A stretch of DNA of 64,000 nt, from positions 1 to 64,000 of the forward strand of contig NZ_QPJC01000001.1 in assembly GCF_003337235.1 (NCBI RefSeq), given 5' to 3'. Shown here in pieces: positions 38,390 through 46,899 of this stretch. The notes below the pieces were generated by a model. That model saw only the letters and a program-made list of their open reading frames with translations. It did no database searches and was not told where the DNA came from. This DNA comes from Halopolyspora algeriensis (lineage in GTDB: Bacteria; Actinomycetota; Actinomycetes; Mycobacteriales; Pseudonocardiaceae). The translations under genes were made by a program, and so were the position numbers. The first letter of the stretch is position 1. Each line of letters starts with the position of its first letter.

Positions 38390-38680
38390 TCAGTTGACGA
38401 CAGCCAACACGTCGCGGGCGGAGAGCACCAAGTACTCCTCACCGTTGTACTTGACCTCGGTCCCGCCGTACTTGGAGTAGATGACGACGTCACCCTCCTT
38501 GACGTCGAGCGGGATCCGATTGCCCTTGTCGTCGACACGGCCCGGCCCGACAGCCAGAACCTTGCCCTCCTGGGGCTTTTCCTTGGCCGTGTCCGGGATC
38601 ACGATGCCGGACGCAGTCGTCGTCTCGGCCTCGCTCGCCTGAACAACGATCTTGTCCTCAAGCGGCTTGATGTTCGCCAC
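38390..38680 (-). CDS. groES: Co-chaperonin GroES (10 kDa)
   Basis: 96 residues: [39 protein letters not shown] (mobile loop), VLAVGPGR and [26 protein letters not shown]. It caps the GroEL ring. GTG 38680 has GGAGGTC eight bases upstream. A CIRCE element lies 105 bp upstream, so HrcA repression is expected. Confidence 0.96.
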   Translation of the reverse strand: MANIKPLEDKIVVQASEAETTTASGIVIPDTAKEKPQEGKVLAVGPGRVDDKGNRIPLDVKEGDVVIYSKYGGTEVKYNGEEYLVLSARDVLAVVN

Positions 38681-38784
38681 GGTGTGACCTCCACCTTCTG
38701 GGGCCTTCGAAGCGTTGGCTGGATGTGCGACGGCTCCGTGGCTCCCCGCCGTCGCGGGTGCCGGGGCGCTCCGGCGCCGTTCAT

Positions 38785-38811
38785 CTAGCACTCTACCCAG
38801 GCGAGTGCCAA
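38785..38811 (-). promoter_or_regulatory. CIRCE element (HrcA operator) upstream of groES
   Basis: On the minus strand TTGGCACTC, nine bases, GAGTGCTAG. Against the consensus TTAGCACTC-n9-GAGTGCTAA it differs at one base in each arm. Distance to the groES GTG is 104 bp. Confidence 0.88.
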
Positions 38812-38870
38812 CCTTCAACAGCACCCCACCATCGAGGGATCGTCGGTGGATCTTCGCTGGTGGACCACCA

Positions 38871-38891
38871 TGTGAATGATTCGGATTCACA
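38871..38891. promoter_or_regulatory. Perfect palindrome TGTGAAT-n7-ATTCACA
   Basis: Seven-base arms (38871-38877 and 38885-38891) in the 507-bp divergent gap (38681-39187) between groES and phoD. The rest of the gap holds the CIRCE element, a candidate PHO box and no gene. The binding protein is unknown. Confidence 0.55.
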
Positions 38892-39090
38892 GCGGGGCGA
38901 GTACACCATGATCGACCCGTTGTCCTAGGTTGCACGCCATGGCTGCACCGACGAGGCCCACGAACCAACCGTGGAAGCGCCGCCCACGACCATCCCGCCC
39001 ACCCGGCCCGCACGGTCCCCCGCAGCGCCCCGGTCGGCGCCGGCCGTAAGTCCCGGAGCGGGAGCGTGCGACAGGGTCGTGTCGCCGAGT

Positions 39091-39108
39091 GTTCACCGGA
39101 TACCCACC
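39091..39108 (+). promoter_or_regulatory. Candidate PHO box upstream of phoD
   Basis: GTTCACC (39091-39097) and ACCCACC (39102-39108) start 11 bp apart, the spacing of Streptomyces PhoP direct-repeat units (GTTCACCnnnn). The second unit matches five of seven bases. It lies 80 bp before the phoD ATG, a gene class commonly in the Pho regulon. Confidence 0.45.
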
Positions 39109-39187
39109 GACTGTCGGTGTTTTTTGCCCACTCCTCCGAGTGAGGATTCCGGCGGAGTGTTCCGCGACCGTCTTCCCGGAGGGCGAG

Positions 39188-40756
39188 ATGAGCCATCCCA
39201 CCACACCCGGCCCCGTCAACCGTCGCTCGATCCTGCTCGGCGGTGCCGCCGCGCTCGGAACCACCGCTGTCGGCGGTTCCGCTCTGGCCGACGGCATGAG
39301 CCGGCGCGGGGCAGGTACCGGACGCCTCGTCGACCCGTTCACCCTCGGCGTCGCCTCGGGTGACCCGCTGCCGGGCGGCGTCGTGCTGTGGACGCGCCTG
39401 GCTCCGGAGCCGACGGCCGAGGACGGCAAGGGCGGTATGCCGGACAGGACGGTCCCGGTGCGGTGGGAGGTCGCCGAGGACGAGACGTTCACGAAAATCG
39501 TGCAGCGCGGTATCGCCGAAGCCGCCCCCGAGCTCGGGCACAGCGTGCACGTCGAGGTCGACGGGCTCCGCCCCGGCGCGGAGTACTTCTACCGCTTCCG
39601 GGTCGGTGACGAGCTTTCCCCGGCCGGGCGCACCCGCACGGCTCCCGCTCCCGGCACGCTCGGGGAGCTGACCATGTGTTTCGCCTCGTGCTCGCACTAC
39701 GGCGCGGGCTACTTCACCGCCTACCGGCGGATGGCCGAGGACGAGCCGGGCCTGATCCTGCACCTCGGCGACTACCAGTACGAGTACCCCTCCTCCGAGG
39801 ACGATGTGCGCACCGTGCTCGGGCCGGAAACCCGGACGCTGGCCAACTACCGGCAGCGGCACGCCCAGTACAAGACCGATCCGGACCTGCAGCTCGCGCA
39901 CGCGACCGCGCCGTGGCTGGTGGTCTGGGACGACCACGAGGCGGAGAACAACTGGGCCGACGAGACCCCCGAGGAGCCGCAGGAGAACTGGATGAAGCGG
40001 CGCGCGGCTGCCTTCCGGGCCTACTACGAGAACATGCCGCTGCGCAGCACGTCCAGGCCACAGGGTCCCGACATGCAACTCTATCGCCGGATCCAGTGGG
40101 GCGGACTGGCGAACTTCCACATGCTCGACACCCGCCAGTACCGCCACGACCAGGCCTGCGGTGACGGGTACAACGTGGAGTGCCCGGAGCGCTTCGCCCC
40201 GAACCGCTCGATCACCGGTGACAGGCAGGAGCAGTGGATCCTCGACGGGTTCGCCAACACCTCCGCGCGCTGGGACGTGTTGGGGCAGCAGGTCTTCTTC
40301 TCCCAGCTCGACCTGACCCCGGGTTCGGGAGAGGGCTACAACGTGGACGCCTGGGACGGCTACGTCGCCAACCGCGACCGGATCGCGCACGCGATGGGCA
40401 ACAGCAAGGTCCGCAACGGCGTGGTGCTCACCGGTGACGTGCACCGGCACTGGGCGGCCGAGATCAAGGACTCGCACGAGCACCCCGACTCCCGGCCCGT
40501 CGGCACCGAGTTCGTCACGACCTCGATCACCAGCTCCGGCGACGGCAGCGACGACACCAATCGGGACGTGCTCGACGACAATCCGCACGTGAAGTTCTAC
40601 GCCGATCGTCGCGGCTACGTGCGCACGAAGTTCAGCGGCAGCCGACTGCGAGCGGACTACCGTGTCCTGCCGTACGTGACCCGCAAGGGCGCACGGACCG
40701 AGACGGCGGCCACCTTCGTCGTCGAGGATGGTGACCCCACCCTGCACCGGGCCTAG
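39188..40756 (+). CDS. phoD: Tat-exported alkaline phosphatase D
   Basis: 522 residues. The Tat signal [20 protein letters not shown] fits SRR-type twin-arginine export. The PhoD-like N-terminal beta domain ([25 protein letters not shown]) and the metallophosphatase core with [41 protein letters not shown] and [14 protein letters not shown] give the Fe/Ca-binding residues. It releases phosphate from mono- and diesters outside the cell. ATG 39188 has GGAGGG five bases upstream. A PHO box candidate suggests induction on phosphate starvation. Confidence 0.93.
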   Translation: MSHPTTPGPVNRRSILLGGAAALGTTAVGGSALADGMSRRGAGTGRLVDPFTLGVASGDPLPGGVVLWTRLAPEPTAEDGKGGMPDRTVPVRWEVAEDETFTKIVQRGIAEAAPELGHSVHVEVDGLRPGAEYFYRFRVGDELSPAGRTRTAPAPGTLGELTMCFASCSHYGAGYFTAYRRMAEDEPGLILHLGDYQYEYPSSEDDVRTVLGPETRTLANYRQRHAQYKTDPDLQLAHATAPWLVVWDDHEAENNWADETPEEPQENWMKRRAAAFRAYYENMPLRSTSRPQGPDMQLYRRIQWGGLANFHMLDTRQYRHDQACGDGYNVECPERFAPNRSITGDRQEQWILDGFANTSARWDVLGQQVFFSQLDLTPGSGEGYNVDAWDGYVANRDRIAHAMGNSKVRNGVVLTGDVHRHWAAEIKDSHEHPDSRPVGTEFVTTSITSSGDGSDDTNRDVLDDNPHVKFYADRRGYVRTKFSGSRLRADYRVLPYVTRKGARTETAATFVVEDGDPTLHRA

Positions 40757-40833
40757 GGATATTCCGAGATGGGACTTGCTCTCGGTGCGGGTGGCGGAAC
40801 ATCGAGCAGCTCTCATCCGCGCGCCCTTGCCGG

Positions 40834-41907
40834 TCAGCGCAGGACGACGGTTTCCACCGGCAGCCCCGGATCCGCGGGGATGTTCGGCGGGGACGGCTCG
40901 GCGCCGGAGGCGAGCACGTGCGCGCCCAGTGCGGCGATCATCGCACCATTGTCGGTACACAGCCGCGGGCGCGGCACGCGCAGGGTGAGGCCCGCCGCGG
41001 CGCAACGATCGGCAGCGAGAGCGGCCAGCCTGGAATTCGCGGCAACGCCGCCCGAAATCACCAGGGTGTCCACGTCCAGATCTCCGGCCGCACGAACCGC
41101 CTTCGCGGTCAGCACGTCGGCCACCGCTTCCTGGAACGAGGCGCACACGTCCGCGACGGGTACCTCCCGTTCCTCGCGACGCGCCTGCTCCACCCACCGC
41201 GCGACGGCGGTCTTCAGACCCGAGAAGGAAAAGTCGTGGCGGGCATCGCGCGGGCCGGTCAGGCCGCGCGGGAAGGCGATCGCATGCGCATCCCCCTCGC
41301 GGGCCATGCTGTCGATCGGCGGCCCGCCCGGATATGGGAGCTCCAGCAGGCGGGCGACCTTGTCATAGGCCTCACCGGCGGCGTCGTCGATCGTCGAGCC
41401 GACCTGCGTGATCGTGTCCGCGATCCCGGCTACCGACAACAACTGGGTGTGCCCACCGGAGACCAGCATTGCCAGGCACCGCGCGGGCAACCGCCCGTGC
41501 TCCAGGGTGTCCACGGCGACGTGGCCGGCGAGATGGTTCACCCCGTACAGCGGCACTCCCAGCGCACCGGCATAGGCCTTCGCGGCCGCGACACCGACCA
41601 TCAGCGCACCCGCCAGCCCGGGACCCGCCGTGACGGCGACTGCATCCACATCGGACAGTTCGAGACCGGCTTGTTCCAGGGCCCGGCGCGCGGTGGGGGC
41701 CATCGCCTCCAGATGCGCCCGACTGGCGATCTCCGGCACCACCCCACCGAATCGGGCGTGCTGGTCGACACTGGAAGCCACGGCATCGGCGAGCAACCGC
41801 ACCGACCCGTCGGGCATCAGCCGGACCAGGCCGACGCCCGTCTCGTCGCACGAAGTCTCGATTCCCAGCACGATCCGGCCGGGCTCGGGCATGTCACCGG
41901 CGCTCAC
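40834..41907 (-). CDS. tsaD: tRNA threonylcarbamoyladenosine synthase component TsaD
   Basis: 357 residues. [15 protein letters not shown] near the N-terminus, [24 protein letters not shown] and the metal site NHLAGH (H125, H129) are intact; [14 protein letters not shown] and SGLKTAVAR follow. With TsaB and TsaE it transfers threonylcarbamoyl to A37 of ANN-decoding tRNAs. It overlaps rimI by four bases (ATGA). Confidence 0.96.
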   Translation of the reverse strand: MSAGDMPEPGRIVLGIETSCDETGVGLVRLMPDGSVRLLADAVASSVDQHARFGGVVPEIASRAHLEAMAPTARRALEQAGLELSDVDAVAVTAGPGLAGALMVGVAAAKAYAGALGVPLYGVNHLAGHVAVDTLEHGRLPARCLAMLVSGGHTQLLSVAGIADTITQVGSTIDDAAGEAYDKVARLLELPYPGGPPIDSMAREGDAHAIAFPRGLTGPRDARHDFSFSGLKTAVARWVEQARREEREVPVADVCASFQEAVADVLTAKAVRAAGDLDVDTLVISGGVAANSRLAALAADRCAAAGLTLRVPRPRLCTDNGAMIAALGAHVLASGAEPSPPNIPADPGLPVETVVLR

Positions 41908-42425
41908 GGCACACCACTCTCCTCCACAGAGGACTGCGCAGGTCGCGACATGGTGTGCGCGTCCGCCCCGGAGGGCTGGTAATAACGCTTGCGCAGTCCC
42001 ACGATCTCGAATCCGTGTTCACGGTAGAGCGCGATGGCGGCATCGTTGTCGGTCCGCACTTCCAGAAACGTCCGCGCCCGCCACTCGTCGGCCTTGCTCA
42101 ACAACCCTCGCAGCAACGCACGACCGATCCCCTGCCGCCGATACTCGGGATCGACGGCGATGGTGTGTATTTCGGCCTCGGCATCGGGAGGGCGCCCGGT
42201 CAGGGCGATCCCGGCGTACCCCAGCAGGTACTCCTGCGCGTCATAGGCGCCGAGGTAGAAATTTCCCCGCTTGAGCTCGGAGACGAACGCGCCCTCCGAC
42301 CAGGGATCGTCCTCGGGGAACAGGATCCGTTCCAGCTCGGCGCAGCGCGCCAGATCGCGGCGGAGCAGCTTGGCCAGGCGCACGGTTCCACGGGTGCCCG
42401 ACGGTTTCCCGGCGTTGTCGGTCAC
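41904..42425 (-). CDS. rimI: Ribosomal protein S18 N-acetyltransferase
   Basis: 173 residues, GNAT fold. [48 protein letters not shown] (acetyl-CoA loop RRQGIG) and [30 protein letters not shown] match RimI. It acetylates the S18 N-terminus. GTG 42425 overlaps the tsaB stop (GTGA) and the gene's own stop overlaps tsaD, so the three are translationally coupled. Confidence 0.94.
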   Translation of the reverse strand: MTDNAGKPSGTRGTVRLAKLLRRDLARCAELERILFPEDDPWSEGAFVSELKRGNFYLGAYDAQEYLLGYAGIALTGRPPDAEAEIHTIAVDPEYRRQGIGRALLRGLLSKADEWRARTFLEVRTDNDAAIALYREHGFEIVGLRKRYYQPSGADAHTMSRPAQSSVEESGVP

Positions 42426-43138
42426 GTCCGGCCTCGGTCGATGTCCGTACCTGCACTCACCGGCTTCGGCGGTCCCGGGGTTCCGGCATCCGGGCGACGC
42501 AGGTACAGCGGCACCAACGGCTGCGGGGCTGCACCGGCACGCAACTCGGCGGCCGTGGCCGCGATCAGACCGGCCGGGGTCGGGTAGCTCGGCTCGACGG
42601 GATCGAGGGCGAACACCTCGCGGTGACGCAGCGCCATCTCCCCGGCAGCGCTGCGAACACCCAAGCCGTCGAGCCGCCCCGGCACGTTCTCGGGGCGCTC
42701 GACACCCGGCTCCGTCAGGCGGGCACGCGCGCCGCCGGGCCGGTGGGCACCGTAAGCCGCCCAGTAGACCTCCTTGCGCCGCGCGTCGGTGGCCACCAGC
42801 AGCGGATCGTCGCCGGGAGTCTGCGCGGCGATCGCGTCGAGACTGCACACCGGGTACACCCGCGTGGCGCACGCATGTCCGAGCGCGGCGGCGGTGACCA
42901 TCCCCACCCGCAGGCCGGTGAACGGCCCCGGCCCGGAACCGACCACGATCGCGCCGACCTGGCCGAGCTGGTACCCGGCCTCGGCCAGGACCTCCAGCAA
43001 CTGCGGGGTCAGGAGCTCACCGTGCGCGCGAGGGTTCACCGTGACCCGCTCGGCAAGCGAGCGAGGGCCGCCGTCCTCCAGGGTGACCAGCCCCGCGGTG
43101 ACCGCGGGGGTCGAGGTATCCAGCGCGATGACGAGCAC
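42422..43138 (-). CDS. tsaB: tRNA threonylcarbamoyladenosine synthase component TsaB
   Basis: 238 residues. VLVIALDTSTPAVTAGLV, RAHGELLTPQLLEVLAEAG, IVVGSGPGPFTGLRVGMVTA and LLVATDARRKEVYWAAY are TsaB hallmarks. It is a degenerate ASKHA paralogue that scaffolds TsaD and TsaE. The GTG at 43138 follows TAACCT by eight bases, a leaderless start. In many actinobacteria tsaE lies directly upstream; here it is 20 kb away, beyond the purine island. Confidence 0.94.
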   Translation of the reverse strand: MLVIALDTSTPAVTAGLVTLEDGGPRSLAERVTVNPRAHGELLTPQLLEVLAEAGYQLGQVGAIVVGSGPGPFTGLRVGMVTAAALGHACATRVYPVCSLDAIAAQTPGDDPLLVATDARRKEVYWAAYGAHRPGGARARLTEPGVERPENVPGRLDGLGVRSAAGEMALRHREVFALDPVEPSYPTPAGLIAATAAELRAGAAPQPLVPLYLRRPDAGTPGPPKPVSAGTDIDRGRT

Positions 43139-43191
43139 GATGTTCCAGGTTACCCGGAGCCGTCTCCGGCAGGCGCAGCACCTGGCGTGCT

Positions 43192-44571
43192 CTACACCTC
43201 TCCCCGATGCAGGAATTCCCCGTACGGGCTGGAGGTGTCGGCTCCGGGGCCGGCGATGTGGTGACCGCGCAACCAGGTACCGCGCACCACACCGGCCAGA
43301 GCCCGCCCGTGGTAGGCCGAGACCGGATTGCGGTGGTGCAGCCTGCCCACGTCGACCACATAGGCATCGTCGGGAGCGAAGACGCACAGGTCGGCATCGT
43401 TGCCGACGGCGATGGCCCCCTTGCGCCGCATCCCGACGAACTCGGCGGGCCGGGACGACATCCACCGCGCCACATCGGCGAGGCTGTGTCCGCGTATCCG
43501 CGCCTGCGTCCAGATCGCCGACAGGCCGAGCTGCAGGCTCGACACTCCACCCCAGGCCACGCCGAAGTCGCCGGTGTCGAACCGCTTGAGATCCGGGGTG
43601 CACGGCGAGTGGTCGCTGACGATGCAGTCGATCGTGCCGTCGGCCAGGCCCCGCCACAGCTGTTCGCGGTTGGCGGCTTCCCGGATCGGTGGGCAGCACT
43701 TGAACTGGGTGCCACCGTCGGGAATCTCCTCGGAGGTGAAACTCAGGTAGTGCGGGCAGGTCTCCACCGTCACCCGGACCCCGTCCGCGCGCGCGGAAGC
43801 GATCATGGCCAGCGCGTCCGAGGAGGACAGGTGCAGGATGTGCACTCGGGCTCCGGTGCGCCGGGCGGCTTCGATGACCTGGGCGATGGCGACGTTCTCG
43901 GCCCCGCGAGGGCGGGAGGCCAGGAAGTCGCCGTAGTCCTCGCCGTGCGCGCTGGGAGCGTGCTCGACCGCGTCGGAATCCTCCGCGTGCACGATCATCA
44001 TCGCGTCGAGCGCGGCGACCGTCCGCAGCGCCTCCTCCATCTCGGTGGCATCCAACGGCGGGAACTCGTCGACGCCGGAGTGCAGCAGGAAACACTTGAA
44101 GCCGAAGACACCGTCCTCGTGCAGTCCGCGCAACTCGGCGAGATTGCCATGCACGGCGCCACCCCAGAATCCCACGTCGATGTGCACCCGGTCCTGCGCC
44201 GCCTTGCGCTTGACCTGCAACGCACCCGCGTCGATCGTGGGGGGCAGGCAGTTCAGCGGCATGTCCACGATCGTGGTGATCCCGCCTTCCGCCGCGGCAC
44301 GGGTCGCGGTCGGGAACCCCTCCCACTCGGCACGGCCGGGATCGTTGACGTGGACGTGCGTGTCCACCATGCCGGGCAGCAGCACCTCGTCGTCGGCGAG
44401 CTCGACCTCCCGAGCGGCATCGAGATCGGCGTCCAGTGCCTCGATGGCGGCGATGCGGCCGTCACGCACACCGACGCTGCCGGAGGTCTCCCCGTTCGGC
44501 CCGATCAGGCGCCGTGCGCGGAACACCACATCGAATCCCACCCCGGAAGTCGGGGATACCGGCTCGACCAA
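43192..44571 (-). CDS. allB: Allantoinase
   Basis: 459 residues, cyclic amidohydrolase. PGMVDTHVHVNDPGRAEWEGF gives the first metal His pair; FGFKCFLLHSGVDEFPP includes the carbamylated-Lys position (K in FKCF, as in allantoinases); HILHLSSSDAL, ETCPHYL and SDHSPC supply the remaining ligands. It opens allantoin to allantoate. The start is TTG 44571 with GGAGGG eight bases upstream. It is the last gene of the smORF-racemase-allB unit and lies 53 bp from tsaB. Confidence 0.94.
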   Translation of the reverse strand: MVEPVSPTSGVGFDVVFRARRLIGPNGETSGSVGVRDGRIAAIEALDADLDAAREVELADDEVLLPGMVDTHVHVNDPGRAEWEGFPTATRAAAEGGITTIVDMPLNCLPPTIDAGALQVKRKAAQDRVHIDVGFWGGAVHGNLAELRGLHEDGVFGFKCFLLHSGVDEFPPLDATEMEEALRTVAALDAMMIVHAEDSDAVEHAPSAHGEDYGDFLASRPRGAENVAIAQVIEAARRTGARVHILHLSSSDALAMIASARADGVRVTVETCPHYLSFTSEEIPDGGTQFKCCPPIREAANREQLWRGLADGTIDCIVSDHSPCTPDLKRFDTGDFGVAWGGVSSLQLGLSAIWTQARIRGHSLADVARWMSSRPAEFVGMRRKGAIAVGNDADLCVFAPDDAYVVDVGRLHHRNPVSAYHGRALAGVVRGTWLRGHHIAGPGADTSSPYGEFLHRGEV

Positions 44572-44593
44572 CGCGTTTCCCTCCTCGGCTTAC

Positions 44594-44613
44594 TTGTTAA
44601 ACAAAATGTTGAA
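44594..44613 (-). promoter_or_regulatory. Palindromic AT-rich site before allB
   Basis: TTGTTAAACAA (44594-44604), a near-palindrome, followed by TGTTGAA (44607-44613); on the coding strand the block begins TTCAACA. It lies 23 bp upstream of the allB TTG, in the 119-bp gap after the racemase gene. A similar TTCAACA...TGTTGA block precedes uraD. Confidence 0.4.
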
Positions 44614-44690
44614 CCTTGCCGCGCGACCGGTCAAGCCCTTCGCCGTTCGCGGGAGCGCGGCCCCGACGAACATCGCGTGCCGCGTCCGAC

Positions 44691-45419
44691 TCAGCCGCCG
44701 ATCGGCCACCCGGTGATGTCCTTGGGCAGCGGCGAGGCCCAGCTTCCGGCCTTCGACGTGCTCAATCCCTGCTCGACGAGGGTCTGAGCAAGACCGATCG
44801 CGGCGGGCACCCCGTCGACGACGGGAACGCCGGCCCGGTCCTGCACGTGTTCGGCGAGCCCGGCCATGCCCGCACACCCCAGGCAGATGACCTCGGCACC
44901 ATCGGACTCCACCGCGTGCTCGGCCTCCTCGACGAGGCGCGCACCCGTGCGTTCGAGGTCACCCTCCAGGTCCAGAACGGGCATGCCGGTGGCGCGCACG
45001 GACGCGCAGTGCGAATCCAGTCCCGCCAGCCGGAGCCTGTCGTGGATCTGGCCGGTGGTCCGCCGCAGCGAGGTCACCACCGAGTAGCGGCGCCCGAGCA
45101 GGCAGGCCAGGTGCGCGGCGGCCTCGGTGATGTCCACGACCGGAACATCGAACAGCTCGGCCAGCCCCTCCTTGCCGTGCTCGCCGAAACCGGCCAGCAC
45201 GACGGCGTCGAAGGGTTCGGTGACGGCGGTGACACGATCCATGACCGCCACCGCCGCCAGATAACTCTCGAAGTTGCCTTCCACCGAGGGCGCGCCGAAC
45301 GACGGGGTCACCGCCAGAATCTCGGTGCCCGGGCGCGCAGCCTTCTCGGCCTGGCCGCGGATGGCCTCGGTGATGCTCTCGGTGGTGTTGACGTTGGCGA
45401 CGACGATACGCATGTTCAT
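44691..45419 (-). CDS. Asp/Glu/hydantoin racemase family protein (candidate allantoin racemase)
   Basis: 242 residues. IVVANVNTTESIT, SVEGNFESYLAA, VPVVDITEAAAH and EVICLGCAGM (C179, C182) mark the family, which racemises hydantoins and allantoin using two Cys. The first catalytic Cys position (CFGDPG in hydantoin racemases) reads AGFGEHG, so Gly replaces Cys at residue 77. That argues against a standard two-base racemase; a related lyase or isomerase activity on an allantoin-pathway compound is possible. It overlaps the upstream 55-residue ORF by four bases (ATGA). Confidence 0.82.
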   Translation of the reverse strand: MNMRIVVANVNTTESITEAIRGQAEKAARPGTEILAVTPSFGAPSVEGNFESYLAAVAVMDRVTAVTEPFDAVVLAGFGEHGKEGLAELFDVPVVDITEAAAHLACLLGRRYSVVTSLRRTTGQIHDRLRLAGLDSHCASVRATGMPVLDLEGDLERTGARLVEEAEHAVESDGAEVICLGCAGMAGLAEHVQDRAGVPVVDGVPAAIGLAQTLVEQGLSTSKAGSWASPLPKDITGWPIGG

Positions 45420-45583
45420 CCCGGCTCGACGTGGGGACAGCGGCGAATGCCTTCGGCGGCGGCTTCCCGGCTCAGGTGCTCATCGGAGACATCGGCGAAC
45501 CGCCCCGACCGGTCGGCAATCAGGTAGTGGAGGGCCGCGGCGAGGCCACGTCGGCCCCGGGGGCCGGCGTGTTCGGGGGACAT
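45416..45583 (-). CDS. 55-residue conserved-context small ORF
   Basis: From ATG 45583 to TGA 45416: MSPEHAGPRGRRGLAAALHY, then LIADRSGRFADVSDEHLSR and a tail ending RRCPHVEPG. A purine-rich AGGGAG lies seven bases before the ATG and the stop overlaps the racemase start (ATGA), the same coupling used by known operons here. It is the first gene after a strong promoter. No family recognised; it could be a small enzyme subunit, a regulator or the remnant of a larger protein. Confidence 0.7.
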   Translation of the reverse strand: MSPEHAGPRGRRGLAAALHYLIADRSGRFADVSDEHLSREAAAEGIRRCPHVEPG

Positions 45584-45605
45584 GGCCGCTCCCTTGCTGT
45601 TCCGC

Positions 45606-45657
45606 TAAGTATACTTAAATGTATACGTAAATTAGAGCCCGCCGGAGACACGGTCAA
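45606..45657 (-). promoter_or_regulatory. Promoter with GTATAC operators for the allantoinase operon
   Basis: On the minus strand TTGACC (45657-45652), 17 bases, TAATTT (45634-45629). Just downstream are a perfect 12-bp palindrome TAAGTATACTTA (45606-45617) and a second GTATAC core (45621-45626), together covering the expected start site. Position suits repression by a GntR-type protein; none is encoded beside it. Confidence 0.65.
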
Positions 45658-45692
45658 GGGAATGTGGTCACGGACCCCGGGCTGCTCGGCCG

Positions 45693-46817
45693 CTACAGCC
45701 ACTCCTCGGCGAGTTTCTCCCCCAGCGACTCCAGCAGCGTCGCCGCCTCGCGCATGCTGCGCTCGGAATCGGACTCCAGCTCGGCAACGGTGTAAACCCC
45801 GGCGAAGCCGCTGTCGTGCAGGCGCGCCGAGGACAGCGCGCAGCGGCCGGCCACGGCGACCACCGGCACTCCCGCGGCCACCGCGCGCTCCGCCACACCT
45901 GCCGGGGCCTTGCCGTGCAACGTCTGCTCGTCCAGCGAGCCCTCTCCGGTGACGACCAGCCGCGCTCCCTCCAACTGCTCCTCGAAGCCCACCAGTTCGA
46001 GGACCATGTCGACACCGGCGCGTCGCCTCGCACCGAGCACGGCCAGCGCGGCGAACCCCACACCGCCCGCCGCACCGGCCCCCGGTTCACCCGCGACGTC
46101 ACGGCCGCCTGCCGCGACCACCGCCTCGGCCCAGCGCTGCAACACCGAGTCCAGCAACTCGACCTGCTCGGGATCGGCCCCCTTCTGGGGACCGTAGACA
46201 TGTGCGGCCCCGCTCCGGCCGTGCAAGGGGTTGTCCACATCGGAGGCCAGAATGAACTCGGTCTCGGACAGCCGGGAATCCAGGCCGGACAAGTCCACCT
46301 CGGACACCCGTGCCAGCGGACTCCCGCCCGGAGGCAGGGGGTACCCCTGCGCATCGAGCACGCGGGCGCCGAGAGCGACGAGCATGCCCGCCCCGCCATC
46401 GGTACAGGCACTGCCACCCACACCGAGCACGATGGTGCGCGCTCCCGTGTCCAGCGCGGCACGGATCAGCTCCCCGGTGCCGTCGCTGGAGGCGCTCAGC
46501 GGGGCGAGCTCGTCCTCGTCGAGACGAGCCAGTCCCGAAGCCGCGGCCAGCTCCACCACCGCGGTGTCCCCTCGCACGGCGACCTCGGTGTCGACCGGTT
46601 CACCGGTCGGCCCGGTGGCCTGCACGGGTACCCGGCGACAGTCGCCGGCGGCGAGCGCGGCCTGCACGGTGCCATCGCCACCGTCGGCCACGGGGGTACA
46701 GCGCACCTCGACGTCCGGCCTGCCGCGGCGCAGCCCCGCCGACACCGCCTCGGCCACCTCGGGCCCGCTGAGCGACCCCTTGAACTTGTCCGGTGCGATC
46801 AGGATATGACCAGGCAC
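45693..46817 (-). CDS. glxK: Glycerate 2-kinase (GarK/GlxK family)
   Basis: 374 residues from GTG 46817 (GGGAG six bases upstream). ILIAPDKFKGSLSGPEVAEAV, VADGGDGTV, GVGGSACTDGGAGML, ASDVDNPLHGRSGAAHVYGPQKGA and VVTGEGSLDEQT are the family landmarks. It phosphorylates glycerate, made by garR from tartronate semialdehyde, to 2-phosphoglycerate for glycolysis. It follows gcl by 82 bp in the same direction. Confidence 0.93.
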   Translation of the reverse strand: MPGHILIAPDKFKGSLSGPEVAEAVSAGLRRGRPDVEVRCTPVADGGDGTVQAALAAGDCRRVPVQATGPTGEPVDTEVAVRGDTAVVELAAASGLARLDEDELAPLSASSDGTGELIRAALDTGARTIVLGVGGSACTDGGAGMLVALGARVLDAQGYPLPPGGSPLARVSEVDLSGLDSRLSETEFILASDVDNPLHGRSGAAHVYGPQKGADPEQVELLDSVLQRWAEAVVAAGGRDVAGEPGAGAAGGVGFAALAVLGARRRAGVDMVLELVGFEEQLEGARLVVTGEGSLDEQTLHGKAPAGVAERAVAAGVPVVAVAGRCALSSARLHDSGFAGVYTVAELESDSERSMREAATLLESLGEKLAEEWL

Positions 46818-46899
46818 AGCACACTCCCGCCCTTGACTGTGGAGGGCGTCCCCCACCGGCTCGCCCGGCACGGCCGGCGGGGGACCCCGGGTCGTCGAG

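Noticed and set aside
38390-41197. A 935-codon leftward frame spanning groES and the opposite strand of phoD
   Set aside because: Only the last 96 codons (GroES) are real; the rest is the shadow of phoD.
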